Assembly (NCBI GenBank): GCA_016213845.1
Contig: JACQZN010000095.1
Coordinates: 1-56,446, forward strand
Direction: 5' to 3'
From: Candidatus Wallbacteria bacterium
GTDB taxonomy: Bacteria; Muiribacteriota; UBA6191; JACPRK01
DNA length: 56,446 nt
In this document: positions 24,252-33,897 of the stretch, piece by piece
Position numbering within the stretch: position 1 is the first letter of the stretch
Layout: each line of letters opens with the position of its first letter
Notes under the pieces: model-generated
Seen by the model: only the letters and a program-made list of their open reading frames with translations
What the model was told of the DNA's origin: nothing
Database searches by the model: none
Program-made: the position numbers and the translations under genes

Positions 24252-26447
24252 GTGGAGATGCCGAGACGGTTCGGTCGCTACGAGGTGACCGGGAAGATCG
24301 GGGGTGGAGGGATGGGGGTCGTGCTCCGGGCGCGCGATCCGAAGCTGGGGCGCGAGGTGGCCGTGAAGGTGGTGCCTTCGCACTTGCGCCACGAGCCGAC
24401 GATCGAGGAGCGCTTCCGGCGCGAGGCGATGGCGCTGGCCCGGATCAGCCATCCGGCGATCGTGCGCGTCTACGACGCGGGTGTGGAGCAGGAGGAGTTT
24501 CTCTATTACGTCATGGAGCTCTTGCCGGGCGTGTCGCTCGAGACCCGCACGTGCCGGGCCGACGACCCGGTCCCAAAGTTGCCTCAACCGTTCAGCCGAA
24601 AAGAGTTTCTGGCTATATTCACTCCTATGGCGGAGGCGCTGTCGGTCATCCACGACGCCGGGCTCATCCACCGCGACGTGAAGCCGGCGAACATCATCGC
24701 CGGGATTCCCGAGCGAGGCGCGGTGCTGACGGACTTCGGCCTGGCGTGGATGGCAGGCGGGGCGCAGCTCACGCAAGAGGGGCTGATCGTCGGCACGGGG
24801 CGCTACATGGCGCCCGAGCAGATCCGAGGGGAGCCGGCCAATGCCGCGTGCGACATCTACGGCCTGGGCGCGACGATGTGGGAGTACATCACCTGCGTCG
24901 TGCCGTTCGCCGAGCTGCGCGGCCAGGGACTGCTGCAGGGACGGCTGGTGGCGACGATGCCGGACGTCCGCACTCGGGTAGCGTCGGTTCCCGCGTCGGT
25001 CGCAGAGCTCGTGGCGCGCTCGGTCGCGCTCGATCCCGCGGACCGCTTCCCCAGCGCCCGGGCGCTGCACGAGGCGCTGGTGTCGGTCGCCAAGCCGGCT
25101 CCCACCCCGCGAGAGACGCCGCTCGGACGGCGCGTCTCGCAGTCCGGCGCCGTCGCCGCGCCGCCCGCGCCTTGGGCCCTCGCGCGCCGTGGACCGCTCC
25201 TGGCAGGCGCCGCAGTTGTCTTGCTTGCGACGGTCAGTCTTCTCACCAGTCGCCCGACCGCACCAGCTCCCGCCTCAGCCAACCCAGCGCCCGCGATCGC
25301 TGGCGCCGCTCCGGTGACCGTGGAGCCACCCGGTCCGGCACCATCCGGCACCGGCGACACGGCCAGCCCGGCTTTCGTCGTGCTCGCGCCGCCCGGTCCG
25401 CTGAGCGGGGCCGCCGCACTTGCCGCCTCGGGAGATTGCGTCCTGGCGCTCTGGGTTGCCACCAAGAAGCAGCTCGTGGCGCGCCTCAGCATCGACGCAG
25501 GCCAAAGCTGGCGCGCGCCCGGAATCGACGGGCGGTTGCCTGCGGAGCTGGGACCGGAGCTCGCGCTGGCCTCGCTGGACGGGCGCTTCTACCTTCTCTT
25601 CATCGCGCTCGGCGGTCGCGAACCGGCTGCCCTCTACTGCACGTCGACCGACCTCGAGTGCCGCGAGTGGTCCTCCCCGGTCCGCGTGGGGGAGGCCGAG
25701 AACTACGCGACACGCCCTGCACTGTCCGTGGGGAAGGCGACTGGCGCGACACGCCTGCTGGCGCTCTGGAAGTCACCCGCCTCCCTGACGGCCGCCTGGA
25801 GCGATCCGTCCGGCCGCTGGTCCGCGCCCGCCAGCCTGGGCCCCACGCGCAAGCTGCGCAGCTACACCTCGCTCGTCGGCAACAACGAAGGGCTGGCGGT
25901 TTGGCAGGAGGAGGGCGAGGTGCGCATCCTGAGCGACGTCTACTTCTCGCGCTCGCCGGGCCCGGCCGCCGGCTGGTCGGGCCGGATGCCGCTCGAGCTG
26001 GACCAGGCGGGCCTCGACCGAGGATTCTTCACCAGCGCCGTCGACCCTCCCTACTTTCACCTTCAGTGGACGGAAAGGCCGCTGATGCCGGGCAGGCCGC
26101 TCTTCGTCGTCTCGAGCGGCGACGGCGGCAGGACCTGGACACATCCTCGCGCGGTCAGCGGCCGAGGCGACGAGGCGCGCGCAAACACCCTGGTGGCACG
26201 CGGCAAGCTGCTCTGGTCCGTCTGGGAATCGGCCACGCAGAACTGCTTCCTTGCCAGCTCGAGCGCCGACCGGGGCCTCACCTGGAGCACGCCGCTGCCG
26301 CTCACACGCAGGGGTAACCGGCAGCGTCTGCCCGGCCTTCTGGCACGCGAGGGCGAGGCGCTGGCGCTGCTGGTGGCGAAGGACGAGGCGACAACGGTGG
26401 TGAGGCTGAGGGCTGCCAGAGGCGCCCTGCCGGCGGCGGCGCGCTGA
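24252..26447 (+). CDS. Ser/Thr protein kinase with extracytoplasmic BNR propeller
   Basis: A 731-residue Hanks kinase with the same plan as the one at 11.4 kb. Kinase domain ~8-275: GGGGMGVVLRA, VAVKV lysine, HRDVKPANI, TDFGLA, GTGRYMAPEQ. One TM helix near 315-335 (GPLLAGAAVVLLATVSLL). The rest is an exported beta-propeller with Asp-box motifs SIDAGQSWRAP, SSGDGGRTWTHP and SSADRGLTWSTP. Start: GTG 24252 fits a leaderless transcript (TACACT 6 nt upstream); ATG 24258 two codons later has GAGG 7 nt upstream. The ligand of the propeller is unknown. Confidence 0.88.
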   Translation: MEMPRRFGRYEVTGKIGGGGMGVVLRARDPKLGREVAVKVVPSHLRHEPTIEERFRREAMALARISHPAIVRVYDAGVEQEEFLYYVMELLPGVSLETRTCRADDPVPKLPQPFSRKEFLAIFTPMAEALSVIHDAGLIHRDVKPANIIAGIPERGAVLTDFGLAWMAGGAQLTQEGLIVGTGRYMAPEQIRGEPANAACDIYGLGATMWEYITCVVPFAELRGQGLLQGRLVATMPDVRTRVASVPASVAELVARSVALDPADRFPSARALHEALVSVAKPAPTPRETPLGRRVSQSGAVAAPPAPWALARRGPLLAGAAVVLLATVSLLTSRPTAPAPASANPAPAIAGAAPVTVEPPGPAPSGTGDTASPAFVVLAPPGPLSGAAALAASGDCVLALWVATKKQLVARLSIDAGQSWRAPGIDGRLPAELGPELALASLDGRFYLLFIALGGREPAALYCTSTDLECREWSSPVRVGEAENYATRPALSVGKATGATRLLALWKSPASLTAAWSDPSGRWSAPASLGPTRKLRSYTSLVGNNEGLAVWQEEGEVRILSDVYFSRSPGPAAGWSGRMPLELDQAGLDRGFFTSAVDPPYFHLQWTERPLMPGRPLFVVSSGDGGRTWTHPRAVSGRGDEARANTLVARGKLLWSVWESATQNCFLASSSADRGLTWSTPLPLTRRGNRQRLPGLLAREGEALALLVAKDEATTVVRLRAARGALPAAAR

Positions 26448-26776
26448 GGGCAAAAGGGAGGCCCGGGAGGGGCCGCGTTACTCGGTCCTGCCGGAGGCGC
26501 TGCCTCCGAACCTCCGCCAACGGGCCTAAGGCCCTCCTCCGACAAGCCTGTCCTGAGCTTGCCGAAGGGCTCTGGACAGGCTCTGCCCCCCCGATGTAGA
26601 CGGATTTCAGAACGTCCGCAAGCGCGTGCCGGGTCCAGGAGGCAAGAGGTCATTCGAAGGACCCGTGCGCGCGTGAGTGCCTGAACCCCAATTTCCTGCG
26701 ACTATCGGTCCGTTCGGAGGTGCTCGGGCAGTTCAGGCTCGGGAGGTACTTCGAATGCGCCGGCCAGGCGGAATCC
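26448..26776. other. Intergenic region between convergent genes
   Basis: 329 bp without a gene. It contains an inverted REP-like element (26538-26583) and nearby GGAGGC/GCCTCC and GGGCCT/AGGCCC short stems that may help terminate the rightward kinase and leftward M61 transcripts. Confidence 0.6.
26538..26583 (-). repeat. REP-like element, inverted copy
   Basis: The reverse strand contains CCTTCGGCAAGCTCAGGACA followed by GGCTTGTC, related to the copies at 5336 and 33811. GACAAGCCTGTC and CTGGACAGGCTC flank it, giving internal pairing. Confidence 0.65.
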
Positions 26777-28750
26777 TCACTTCTCCGGCTTCGACTTGCC
26801 CTTGTCCTTCTCCTTGTCGGGCTCCTTCTTCGGGGCACCTTCCCTGAGCGGCGCCAGCAGCTTCTCGATGCCGTCGGGGTAGGTCTCGTCCCGCTCCAGC
26901 TTGAGAAACCTGGGGCCGCCGGCGTAGTCGATCCGTACGTTGCGGAAGAGGTCGCCCTCCTGGACGATGAGGTCGATTCCGCGAGTCGAGAGGCTGCGTT
27001 CGACGGAGTCGTTGACGCGTTTGAGGCTGAATGCTCGACCGTCGACGGCGACCAGCTTCGCACCGTCGAAGAGGTGGGCCTTGTCGCCGGGTCCGCCGGG
27101 GACGACGCCCCAGACGCGTCCATCGTCGCCAGCGGAGAAGCCGAGCGAGCTGACCAGGTTGGTCCAGCCGCGCTTGCCCCAGCTGCGCTCCAGGTCCTTC
27201 AGCAACTCCGAGCGATTCGATTCGTAGACCATCCGGTAGCCGGCCTTCTGGAGGAAGTCCGTCGGGAGCTCGGCCTGGGTTTCGCGCGTTCGCAGGCGCA
27301 GGAAGGCGGCCCAGTCCTTGTGGTGGACGCGGTCGAGCTCCCGAACGATCTCATCGAGATCGAAACCGACCACGCGCGTCCCCGACTTGGGCTCCAGCGC
27401 CTTCTTGCGCGCGAAGAAGGACTTGGTGAAGTCGGCGAGGCTCTTCTCGCCCAGGGTCTCCTGGCGGATGAGCGTGTCGATCTCCTGCCACATGAGCGCG
27501 CCTTCCTGGTAGTAATCCTGGTTGCGGCGCAGGTTGCCCCAGCTGTCGGAGCGGCCCCGCAAGAGATACGAGGCCGCCGCGGTGTCTTCCAGCGGCCGCC
27601 ACGTCCGGCCTCGCTGGCTCATCATCCGCTCGATGCCGAAGGCCAGCAGCTGGAGGAACTCGTCCTGGTCCTGCAGTCCGCAGCGAATCGGGATGATCCA
27701 GCTCAGGTACTGGGTCATGCCCTCGTAGACCCAGAGCAGCTCGGTCTGCTCGGGAGTGTTGAAGTCGGGCACGATCATCGCGCGCGGGCGGCGGTACTTG
27801 CCACACCAGGCGTGCGCAAACTCGTGGCTGACCAGGTAGTCGAAGTCTCGCTTGCGAGTCTTCTCCTCGAGCAGCGATTCCTCGTCGGTGCAGGAGAGGC
27901 TGCTGTCCGTGTGCTCCAGGCCGATGCGCGGGAAGCTATTGGTGAGCACGACGAGCAGATCGTAGGAATCGTACGGATAGCCGCCCAGGTAGGCGCCGGT
28001 CTCCTCGACCATCGCGGTCAGCTTCTGCTTCAGGTCGTCCTCGAGCCGCAGGTTGGTGTCGATGTCGGACATCAGGTGCAAGCGGTGGGGAGGAGCGTTC
28101 TTGGCCGCCAACGTCACGGTCCGCAGGTACTGGCCGCAGAGCATCGGCCGGTCGAGCAGCGTCTGGTAGTCGGCGGGCTCGAACGTGATGGTGTCGCCCT
28201 TCTTGGAGCGCGTTCGCATCGCCGTCCCGTGGGCCCACCCGGGCGGCAGCGTGACGCTGACGGAGGCCATGACGGAGGCCGCCGGCACGCCGGCCGGGTA
28301 GACGGTGATGGCGTTCCAATTGACGATCCCCATGGTCGGATTGCCGTAACAGTCGACTCCGTCGGAGTTCTCGGTCGGCTGGTTGCAGATGTAGCGCAGT
28401 GCGATCCGGATGCGCCGGACGCCGGGTGGCACGTCGACGCGGAAGTGATGGCGCTCGACGGAATCGCGCGCCCAGTGGAGAGGTTTGCCAGCGAGATCGG
28501 TCACCTCGAATCCGGCGAGGTTGGAGAGCTGGCGCGTGGGCGCGTGCGTGCCCGGAATCCACTCGGGGTAGCGCACGACGGTGACGGGCGAGGTCACGTC
28601 CATCAGGATGGTGCTGGACAGGAGCCGGCGCGGCAGATCGGTCGCGTCGACGGCCATCGAAAGGCCGACCGTGCGTGGGGCCGAGGTGGCCTGAGCGGTG
28701 CCGGCCAAGAGGAGGAACAGGAGGGCGGCGATGACGTGCTTTCGATTCAT
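26777..28750 (-). CDS. Secreted M61-family peptidase with PDZ domain
   Basis: A 657-residue exported zinc peptidase (signal peptide ~1-21, cleavage near TAQA). An N-terminal beta domain is followed by the M61 glycyl-aminopeptidase catalytic domain with VSHEFAHAWCG near residue 306 and the downstream ligand Glu in LLWVYEGMTQY. A PDZ domain (GRVWGVVPGGPGDKAHLFDGAKLVAVDGR) lies near residues 535-600, as in the family. The C-terminus is a Lys/Glu/Pro-rich tail (EPDKEKDKGKSKPEK). ATG 28750 was chosen for the signal peptide; no clear Shine-Dalgarno is present. It is divergent from the next gene. Confidence 0.88.
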   Translation of the reverse strand: MNRKHVIAALLFLLLAGTAQATSAPRTVGLSMAVDATDLPRRLLSSTILMDVTSPVTVVRYPEWIPGTHAPTRQLSNLAGFEVTDLAGKPLHWARDSVERHHFRVDVPPGVRRIRIALRYICNQPTENSDGVDCYGNPTMGIVNWNAITVYPAGVPAASVMASVSVTLPPGWAHGTAMRTRSKKGDTITFEPADYQTLLDRPMLCGQYLRTVTLAAKNAPPHRLHLMSDIDTNLRLEDDLKQKLTAMVEETGAYLGGYPYDSYDLLVVLTNSFPRIGLEHTDSSLSCTDEESLLEEKTRKRDFDYLVSHEFAHAWCGKYRRPRAMIVPDFNTPEQTELLWVYEGMTQYLSWIIPIRCGLQDQDEFLQLLAFGIERMMSQRGRTWRPLEDTAAASYLLRGRSDSWGNLRRNQDYYQEGALMWQEIDTLIRQETLGEKSLADFTKSFFARKKALEPKSGTRVVGFDLDEIVRELDRVHHKDWAAFLRLRTRETQAELPTDFLQKAGYRMVYESNRSELLKDLERSWGKRGWTNLVSSLGFSAGDDGRVWGVVPGGPGDKAHLFDGAKLVAVDGRAFSLKRVNDSVERSLSTRGIDLIVQEGDLFRNVRIDYAGGPRFLKLERDETYPDGIEKLLAPLREGAPKKEPDKEKDKGKSKPEK

Positions 28751-28915
28751 GATGTTTGCAGGTGAGCGCACATCCGGCGCTCGATAGGCGTCGTTCGCCC
28801 GGCGCGCCCTGACCCGGCGCGGGACGGTGGAGGAAGCATAGGGGCGCTGGCCCGGCCGAAACAACTGGAACATGTGGGGTGCCGGCCCGGTAGAGTGTAG
28901 CGGGAGGAATAACAC

Positions 28916-31900
28916 ATGATCCGCCTCGCTTCTCTTTCCCTGCCCGTCGTTCTGCTGGTACCCGCGCTCGCCTGGGCCCAGGCGCCCGACACCTCCGACC
29001 TCAGGGCCGTCGATTCCGCGCCCGCAGTGGCGGTGCAGGCGACCTCTGCTTTCGGCCCCGGCGCGCCCGTCGCTCTCTACGAGCTACTCGACGAGGCAGG
29101 CTCGCCGAAGGGCCAGTCGGACCTGGCGCGCTTCTATCAGAGCTACGTCGACGACTACCGCGCCGCGCGCGGAAAGCTCGAAGGCAAGCCGCGTCTGGCG
29201 CAGTCCAAGGAGACCTTCGAGAGCTTCCTGGGCGAGACGTCGTGGACCGCGAGCGCCTGCCGGGATACTGTCGAGACTTCGCTCAGGTGGTTGCAGGGTC
29301 GCCGAGCGATCACGAGCTCGCCGCAGGAGCAGAAGGCTTATGACGCGATGACCCTCGAGCTGATCCGAGACGTGGCAGAGCGAGCGTCGGCAGCAGGTCG
29401 CCCAGGGCTGGCCAAGACCTTGGCGTCCGGGTACGCGCCGCAACAGGGCTGGAGCATCCGGGAGCTCGCCAAGCAAGGGGTCGAGCTCTGGGATTACGAC
29501 CTGGCGGCGTTCCGACTGATGGAGTGGATCGACCGGCGCGACACGATCCTCTCGAGTCCGGAGCTGGCCAAGCTTCTCAACGCCCCGCCCGATCCGGCGG
29601 CCGCCCGCATTCCGCAGAAGGAGCTCGAGCGGGACCTGACCACGCTGGGGGACGCCGCCTGGGGCAACGACGCCCGCTCGACGGCGGCGCTCGAGGCGCG
29701 GGGCCGGCTGTCGAAGGCGCTCTCGGAGCTCAAGTCGGCAGGGGCCGAGCGCGACACCGCCCTGGCCTCGCTGGCCTCGATGCTGGGAGTGCGGTCGATC
29801 AACACGTCGCCCGATCTCCAGCGCCTGGCGCGACGCTACCTGCGTGCCCATCGAGGCGATCCGCAGGCCAGCGCCCGCTTGCACGCCGCGCTGACGCGAT
29901 ACTCCGCGGCGCTGGCCTCCGAGGACGCCGCGCTCCGCCGCTATCGCCAGACGGCCGCCCAGATCCGCTTCGAGCTGGGGCTCGGCTCCAAGGCGATGTC
30001 CGCCTCGTCCACCTCGGCCACGCAGCCGGCGACTGGCGACGCCTTCGATAACATCGACCCGGGCAGCATCCCGTCGCGGCTGCGCAAGGAGCTCTACAAG
30101 GCCGACCTTTCGGCCTCGCTCAAGCTGCTCGACATGGACGTTGCAACAGGAGTCGGTCTATCCGCCAAGTACAAGTGGCAGATCGACGGCAACCTGGAAG
30201 ACCAGTACGCGACGCGCATCGACACGTGGGAGTTCGGCACCAATCTGCGCATCGGCGACATGATCCGCGACATCATCGACCTGCCTCTTGGCATCAACAT
30301 CAGCGCCAACGAGAAGATCGTGCTGGCCCGGCAGTTCAAGTCGAAGATGAAGGCTGCGACGGCAATCCCGAAGACGCCGCTGGCGCTGCCGCTGACGGCC
30401 GAGCGCGCCCGCAAGATGGAGATGGGCGACTTCTGGAGTCTGCCTGCGGACCTATCGTTCGCGACCGGTATCGGCACCGGCTACGCTCTCGGACCGGTTT
30501 CGACCGGCGCCGGCGCCAACTACGTCGTGAGCGGCCGCTTCCGCATCAACATCTTCAAGACCGATCCCGACCACGTGCGCATTCGCATCACCGGCAACCG
30601 GGGCTGGGGACCAGGCGTCAGCGCCGACGTCAACGCGGGCGGCCTCGAGATCGTCGGCATCAGCTTCCTGAACCGGCTCATCAAGCGCACGCTCGACCTC
30701 CACGTCTTCAGCGTTGGCTGGAACTGGAGCAAGGGCACCGGGTTCAGCGGCGACTACATCTTCGATCTCCGGGACGCCGCCGCTTCGCGCGCCTACGAGA
30801 AGGTGCTCAAGGGAAGTCTCAAGTCGGGCCCGGCCCTGGCCGCAAACGCCATCATCCGGGCGCACAAGCTGGACGACATCATCATGAACGACCTGCGGCC
30901 CGCCGAGGAGATCTTCCACGAGGACCGCTCGCTGGAGCCCGGCCGGCGGCGCGTCGACCGCGTATTCAAGGGGATGAACCGCTACACCGCCGCCAGCCGC
31001 AACTTCCGCATCGGCACGAAGCTGATGCGCTTCGACACGCACTCGAGCTGGGTCGAGAACCACCTCCGCGTCTTCGACGCCGAGGAAGAGACGCACGACT
31101 ACTACTTCCCCGTCCTCTCGTTCCGCAGCAACTGGAACTTCCTGTTCGGCCTCTTCAAGGAAGACAACGAGCAGAGCATGTACGCGCTCCTGCCGGAAGG
31201 CAGCGCGCCACCCTCGCCGGAAGAGACCGACGCCATCATGGTCGCCGAGGCGCCGGAGCCCGAGGCCGTGCGCGACCTGGTCTTTTCGCAGACGATCCAG
31301 GACAAGTCCGCGCGCAAGGGCGAGATGAACGCCTACCGCAAGGCGCTGGAGCGCGCCATGGGTCCGAAGCTCTCCGCAGAGCTCGACTTCGACAACTTCC
31401 CGGCCGGCGCCGCGGACAAGTTCAACGCGCAGCTCACGTTCTCGGTGCACGGGCCGACGCTGGAGCGGTTGCTCGACCCGGCGCGCACGTCCGACGACAA
31501 GGTCTGGGAGGCCGTCGCCCGGCTGATCCCCGACTTCGATCTCCCGAGCTCGGCGCCCGCGCGTGCCGATGGCCCGGCGACCAAGCCCTGGGGCTACTAC
31601 GTCTGGCTTCCCTCTCGGCAGAAGGCCTACGACGTTTGCGAGCAAGAGTGGGGGCCCCACGGCTGGAGCGGCCTCGAGGGTCTGATGGACGACTTCTTGA
31701 AAATGCGACTGTCGGGCGCCCTGCCGGAGAAGACCGTCGCACTGATGAAGCTCGGCAAGGAACGGCTGTTCCGTTTGATCGGACTGCGGCTGCTGATCGA
31801 GATGGCGCAGGACATCGAGTTGGAGGATGCCTTCTACGTCGCCGTCGCCGTGCGCGCCAAGGACCGCCCCGATTACGCCGCCACGCTGGGCGAGGACCGC

Positions 31901-31966
31901 TTCAAGGACCTCTACGCCATCATCAACGAGGCGCTCTACAACCTCTCCGAGCGCGAGCAGCGGTGA
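28916..31966 (+). CDS. Large secreted protein of unknown function
   Basis: A 1016-residue protein with a Sec signal peptide (MIRLASLSLPVVLLVPALAWA, cleavage after AWAQ). No TM helix follows. Residues ~40-340 are alpha-helical and charged; residues ~380-620 look beta-rich with Gly/aromatic patterns (GYALGPVSTGAGANYVVSG, GWNWSKGTGFSGDYIFDL) compatible with a beta-barrel or beta-sandwich; the C-terminal ~250 residues are helical again. No catalytic motif was recognised. ATG 28916 has GGGAGG 8 nt upstream. It could be an outer-membrane-associated or periplasmic scaffold; this is unproven. Confidence 0.8.
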   Translation: MIRLASLSLPVVLLVPALAWAQAPDTSDLRAVDSAPAVAVQATSAFGPGAPVALYELLDEAGSPKGQSDLARFYQSYVDDYRAARGKLEGKPRLAQSKETFESFLGETSWTASACRDTVETSLRWLQGRRAITSSPQEQKAYDAMTLELIRDVAERASAAGRPGLAKTLASGYAPQQGWSIRELAKQGVELWDYDLAAFRLMEWIDRRDTILSSPELAKLLNAPPDPAAARIPQKELERDLTTLGDAAWGNDARSTAALEARGRLSKALSELKSAGAERDTALASLASMLGVRSINTSPDLQRLARRYLRAHRGDPQASARLHAALTRYSAALASEDAALRRYRQTAAQIRFELGLGSKAMSASSTSATQPATGDAFDNIDPGSIPSRLRKELYKADLSASLKLLDMDVATGVGLSAKYKWQIDGNLEDQYATRIDTWEFGTNLRIGDMIRDIIDLPLGINISANEKIVLARQFKSKMKAATAIPKTPLALPLTAERARKMEMGDFWSLPADLSFATGIGTGYALGPVSTGAGANYVVSGRFRINIFKTDPDHVRIRITGNRGWGPGVSADVNAGGLEIVGISFLNRLIKRTLDLHVFSVGWNWSKGTGFSGDYIFDLRDAAASRAYEKVLKGSLKSGPALAANAIIRAHKLDDIIMNDLRPAEEIFHEDRSLEPGRRRVDRVFKGMNRYTAASRNFRIGTKLMRFDTHSSWVENHLRVFDAEEETHDYYFPVLSFRSNWNFLFGLFKEDNEQSMYALLPEGSAPPSPEETDAIMVAEAPEPEAVRDLVFSQTIQDKSARKGEMNAYRKALERAMGPKLSAELDFDNFPAGAADKFNAQLTFSVHGPTLERLLDPARTSDDKVWEAVARLIPDFDLPSSAPARADGPATKPWGYYVWLPSRQKAYDVCEQEWGPHGWSGLEGLMDDFLKMRLSGALPEKTVALMKLGKERLFRLIGLRLLIEMAQDIELEDAFYVAVAVRAKDRPDYAATLGEDRFKDLYAIINEALYNLSEREQR

Positions 31967-31977
31967 GAGGCAGACTT

Positions 31978-32095
31978 CAGGGATCAGGGATCAGGGATCA
32001 GGGACCAGGGATCAGGGACCAGGGATCAGGGACCAGGCTTTGGGCTCGAGAAGTGAGCTATTCCCCTGACCCCTGAGGCCTGAAGCCTGATCCCT
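31978..32095. repeat. Heptamer array (CAGGGAY)n facing inverted heptamers
   Basis: Eight CAGGGAT/CAGGGAC units plus CAGGCTT (31978-32040), then after 24 bp four inverted units CCTGACC, CCTGAGG, CCTGAAG, CCTGATC (32065-32092). The two halves can base-pair as an imperfect hairpin between convergent genes, which would suit bidirectional termination. Confidence 0.85.
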
Positions 32096-32113
32096 CCCCC
32101 TCACTCCCGCTTC

Positions 32114-32596
32114 TCACTGCCGGTGACACTCGTCGCACTTCTGGGGGGCGCCGGAAGCGGCGTGGCAGGGCAGGCAGCTCTCGTGTAGGGCTTGCTTGCC
32201 TCGGGTGACGGCCATCGCGTTCTCGCGGTCGTCGAGGTGGCACTTGCTGCAGCGCTCGACGTGGTGGCACTCGATACACTCCAGGCCAAGGTCCTTGACG
32301 TGCTTCTCATGGTCGAAGACGACCTGCGTACCGCCCTTGTAGCCGGTCTGGAAGATGCGCACCTTCGGCGCGGCGGCCTTCACGTGGATGGCGCGGGCGC
32401 TGGCCGAGGAGACCTCGGAGCGCTGGCGGCTGCGCTGCTCGATCCACTCCATCGGCGGCACGAACCGCACGCCTTGCACGGTGGCGGCCGCATCAGCGTG
32501 GGCACCGGCGGACGACCGGGTCGTCACGACCAGCGCCGCGTATCCTCCGAGCACCAGCAACCCCAGCAAGCCTGCAATCCAGACAGTTCTCTTCAT
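32114..32596 (-). CDS. Membrane-anchored tetraheme cytochrome c3-type protein
   Basis: A 160-residue protein with an uncleaved N-terminal TM/signal helix (residues ~5-26) and four CxxCH haem-c sites: CIECH, CSKCH, CLPCH, CDECH, with extra His (FDHEKH, ECHH) for bis-His ligation as in class III cytochromes. It is the last gene of the leftward NrfD operon, 23 bp after the NrfD gene, with AAGGAGG before its ATG. It probably carries electrons between the NrfD-type complex and periplasmic partners. Confidence 0.92.
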   Translation of the reverse strand: MKRTVWIAGLLGLLVLGGYAALVVTTRSSAGAHADAAATVQGVRFVPPMEWIEQRSRQRSEVSSASARAIHVKAAAPKVRIFQTGYKGGTQVVFDHEKHVKDLGLECIECHHVERCSKCHLDDRENAMAVTRGKQALHESCLPCHAASGAPQKCDECHRQ

Positions 32597-32619
32597 CGCA
32601 GCTCCTCCTTCTGGCGCCC

Positions 32620-33897
32620 TCAGGCGGCCTCGGCGGGTTTCTGGAGCGCGGGCGTCGGCCCGTCGCCGTTGTCATGCCCCTCGAAGATCCCCAGGAAGCG
32701 CACAGCGAAACCGAAGGCCAGGACTCCCAGGGTGGTCAGGAAGACGCTGACGCTGAGCTCCTCGAAGGACGGCATGTAGCTGGCGCCGGAGTAGGCGTAG
32801 GTTCCGACGATCGACACGTTGAGCCGGTTGACGATCACGCCCAGGACGACCAAGGTGGCGCTGAGGAAGGTGGCGTGCTCGTCGGCGCGGAGCCTCTCGT
32901 CGAGCAGCATCGCCGCCGGCACGGCCAGGAGCGCCACTTCGAGCCAGAAGCACCAGGTCTCCATTCGAGGCACGAACAGCGCGCCGAGCGCGCCGCGCGC
33001 GAAGAGATCCTGCAGCTTGATGCCGAGGTAGAAGAGGACGGTCACGAGCAGGATGTGGGCGAGCTCGCGGATGATGCCGCGCTCGAGCGACCGGCCGAAC
33101 GCGAAGGCGCTCAGATAGGACTCGAAGATCACCATCGCAAAGCCGACTGCCAGCGCCGAGAAGAAGAACATCAGCGGCAGGTAGGGCGAGTACCAGAGCG
33201 TGTAGAGCTTGCCGGGCACGATGAGGAAGAGCGTGCCGAGCGAGGACTGGTGGAGGGTGGAGAGCAGGGCGCCGGCGATGACGAGGGGCACCGTGATCCG
33301 CCCGAGCATCTCGAGCGCGCGGGTCCACCGGAAGCGCTCCATCACCAGGGCCGAGAACTCGATCGCCAGGACCGACAGGTAGAGGATGACGCACCAGGCG
33401 ACCTCGAACATCACAGAGCGCGGGTTGTGCATGATGAAGACGTGCCACATGTTGTAGGGCCGTCCCAGGTCGTAGAGCAGGCCGACGGAGACGAGCACGT
33501 AGCCAAGGAAGGCTGTGAGCACGGTGGCGGGCACGATGGGGCGGAGGCGCTCGAAGCCGAAGAGGTGGACCATCGCCATCACGCTGAATCCGCCGGCAGC
33601 GAGAGCGACGCCGCAGAGCACGTCGAATCCGACCCAAAGGCCCCACGGCATCCGGTCACTCAAGTGAGTAACCGCCCCCAGGCCCAGCCAGAAGCGCCTG
33701 GCAGTCACCCAGCATCCCCACGCGAGCACGATGCCGACCACGAGCTTCCATGGGCTCGGGAGCGTGAGATTCCAGCGAGGTAGCCGGAGGAAACCGGCGC
33801 GGCCCGAGGCATCCTTCGACAAGCTCAGGATGAGCGGAGGAGGTGTGGGGACGAGCGGAAGTGGTGTGCCCAGGTTTCTGTGGGAGCGCGGGCTCAT
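32620..33897 (-). CDS. NrfD/PsrC-type quinone-interacting membrane subunit
   Basis: A 425-residue integral membrane protein with about 10 TM helices, resembling NrfD, HmcC, QrcD and ActC proteins: RMPWGLWVGFDVLCGVALAAGGF near residue 80-100, GRPYNMWHVFIMHNPRSVMFEV, TLHQSSLGTLFLI and PRMETWCFWLE are diagnostic. ATG 33897 overlaps the stop of the FeS gene (ATGA). The N-terminal ~30 residues (to LSLSKDASGRAG) are encoded partly by a REP-like element, so the leader is probably an insertion and not part of the fold. It exchanges electrons with menaquinol on behalf of the cytochrome/FeS partners. Confidence 0.93.
   Translation of the reverse strand: MSPRSHRNLGTPLPLVPTPPPLILSLSKDASGRAGFLRLPRWNLTLPSPWKLVVGIVLAWGCWVTARRFWLGLGAVTHLSDRMPWGLWVGFDVLCGVALAAGGFSVMAMVHLFGFERLRPIVPATVLTAFLGYVLVSVGLLYDLGRPYNMWHVFIMHNPRSVMFEVAWCVILYLSVLAIEFSALVMERFRWTRALEMLGRITVPLVIAGALLSTLHQSSLGTLFLIVPGKLYTLWYSPYLPLMFFFSALAVGFAMVIFESYLSAFAFGRSLERGIIRELAHILLVTVLFYLGIKLQDLFARGALGALFVPRMETWCFWLEVALLAVPAAMLLDERLRADEHATFLSATLVVLGVIVNRLNVSIVGTYAYSGASYMPSFEELSVSVFLTTLGVLAFGFAVRFLGIFEGHDNGDGPTPALQKPAEAA
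33811..33840 (+). repeat. REP-like element inside the NrfD coding sequence
   Basis: ATCCTTCGACAAGCTCAGGA then TGAGCGGAGG, the same core as at 5336. Read on the minus strand in frame it encodes LILSLSKDA. Confidence 0.75.
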
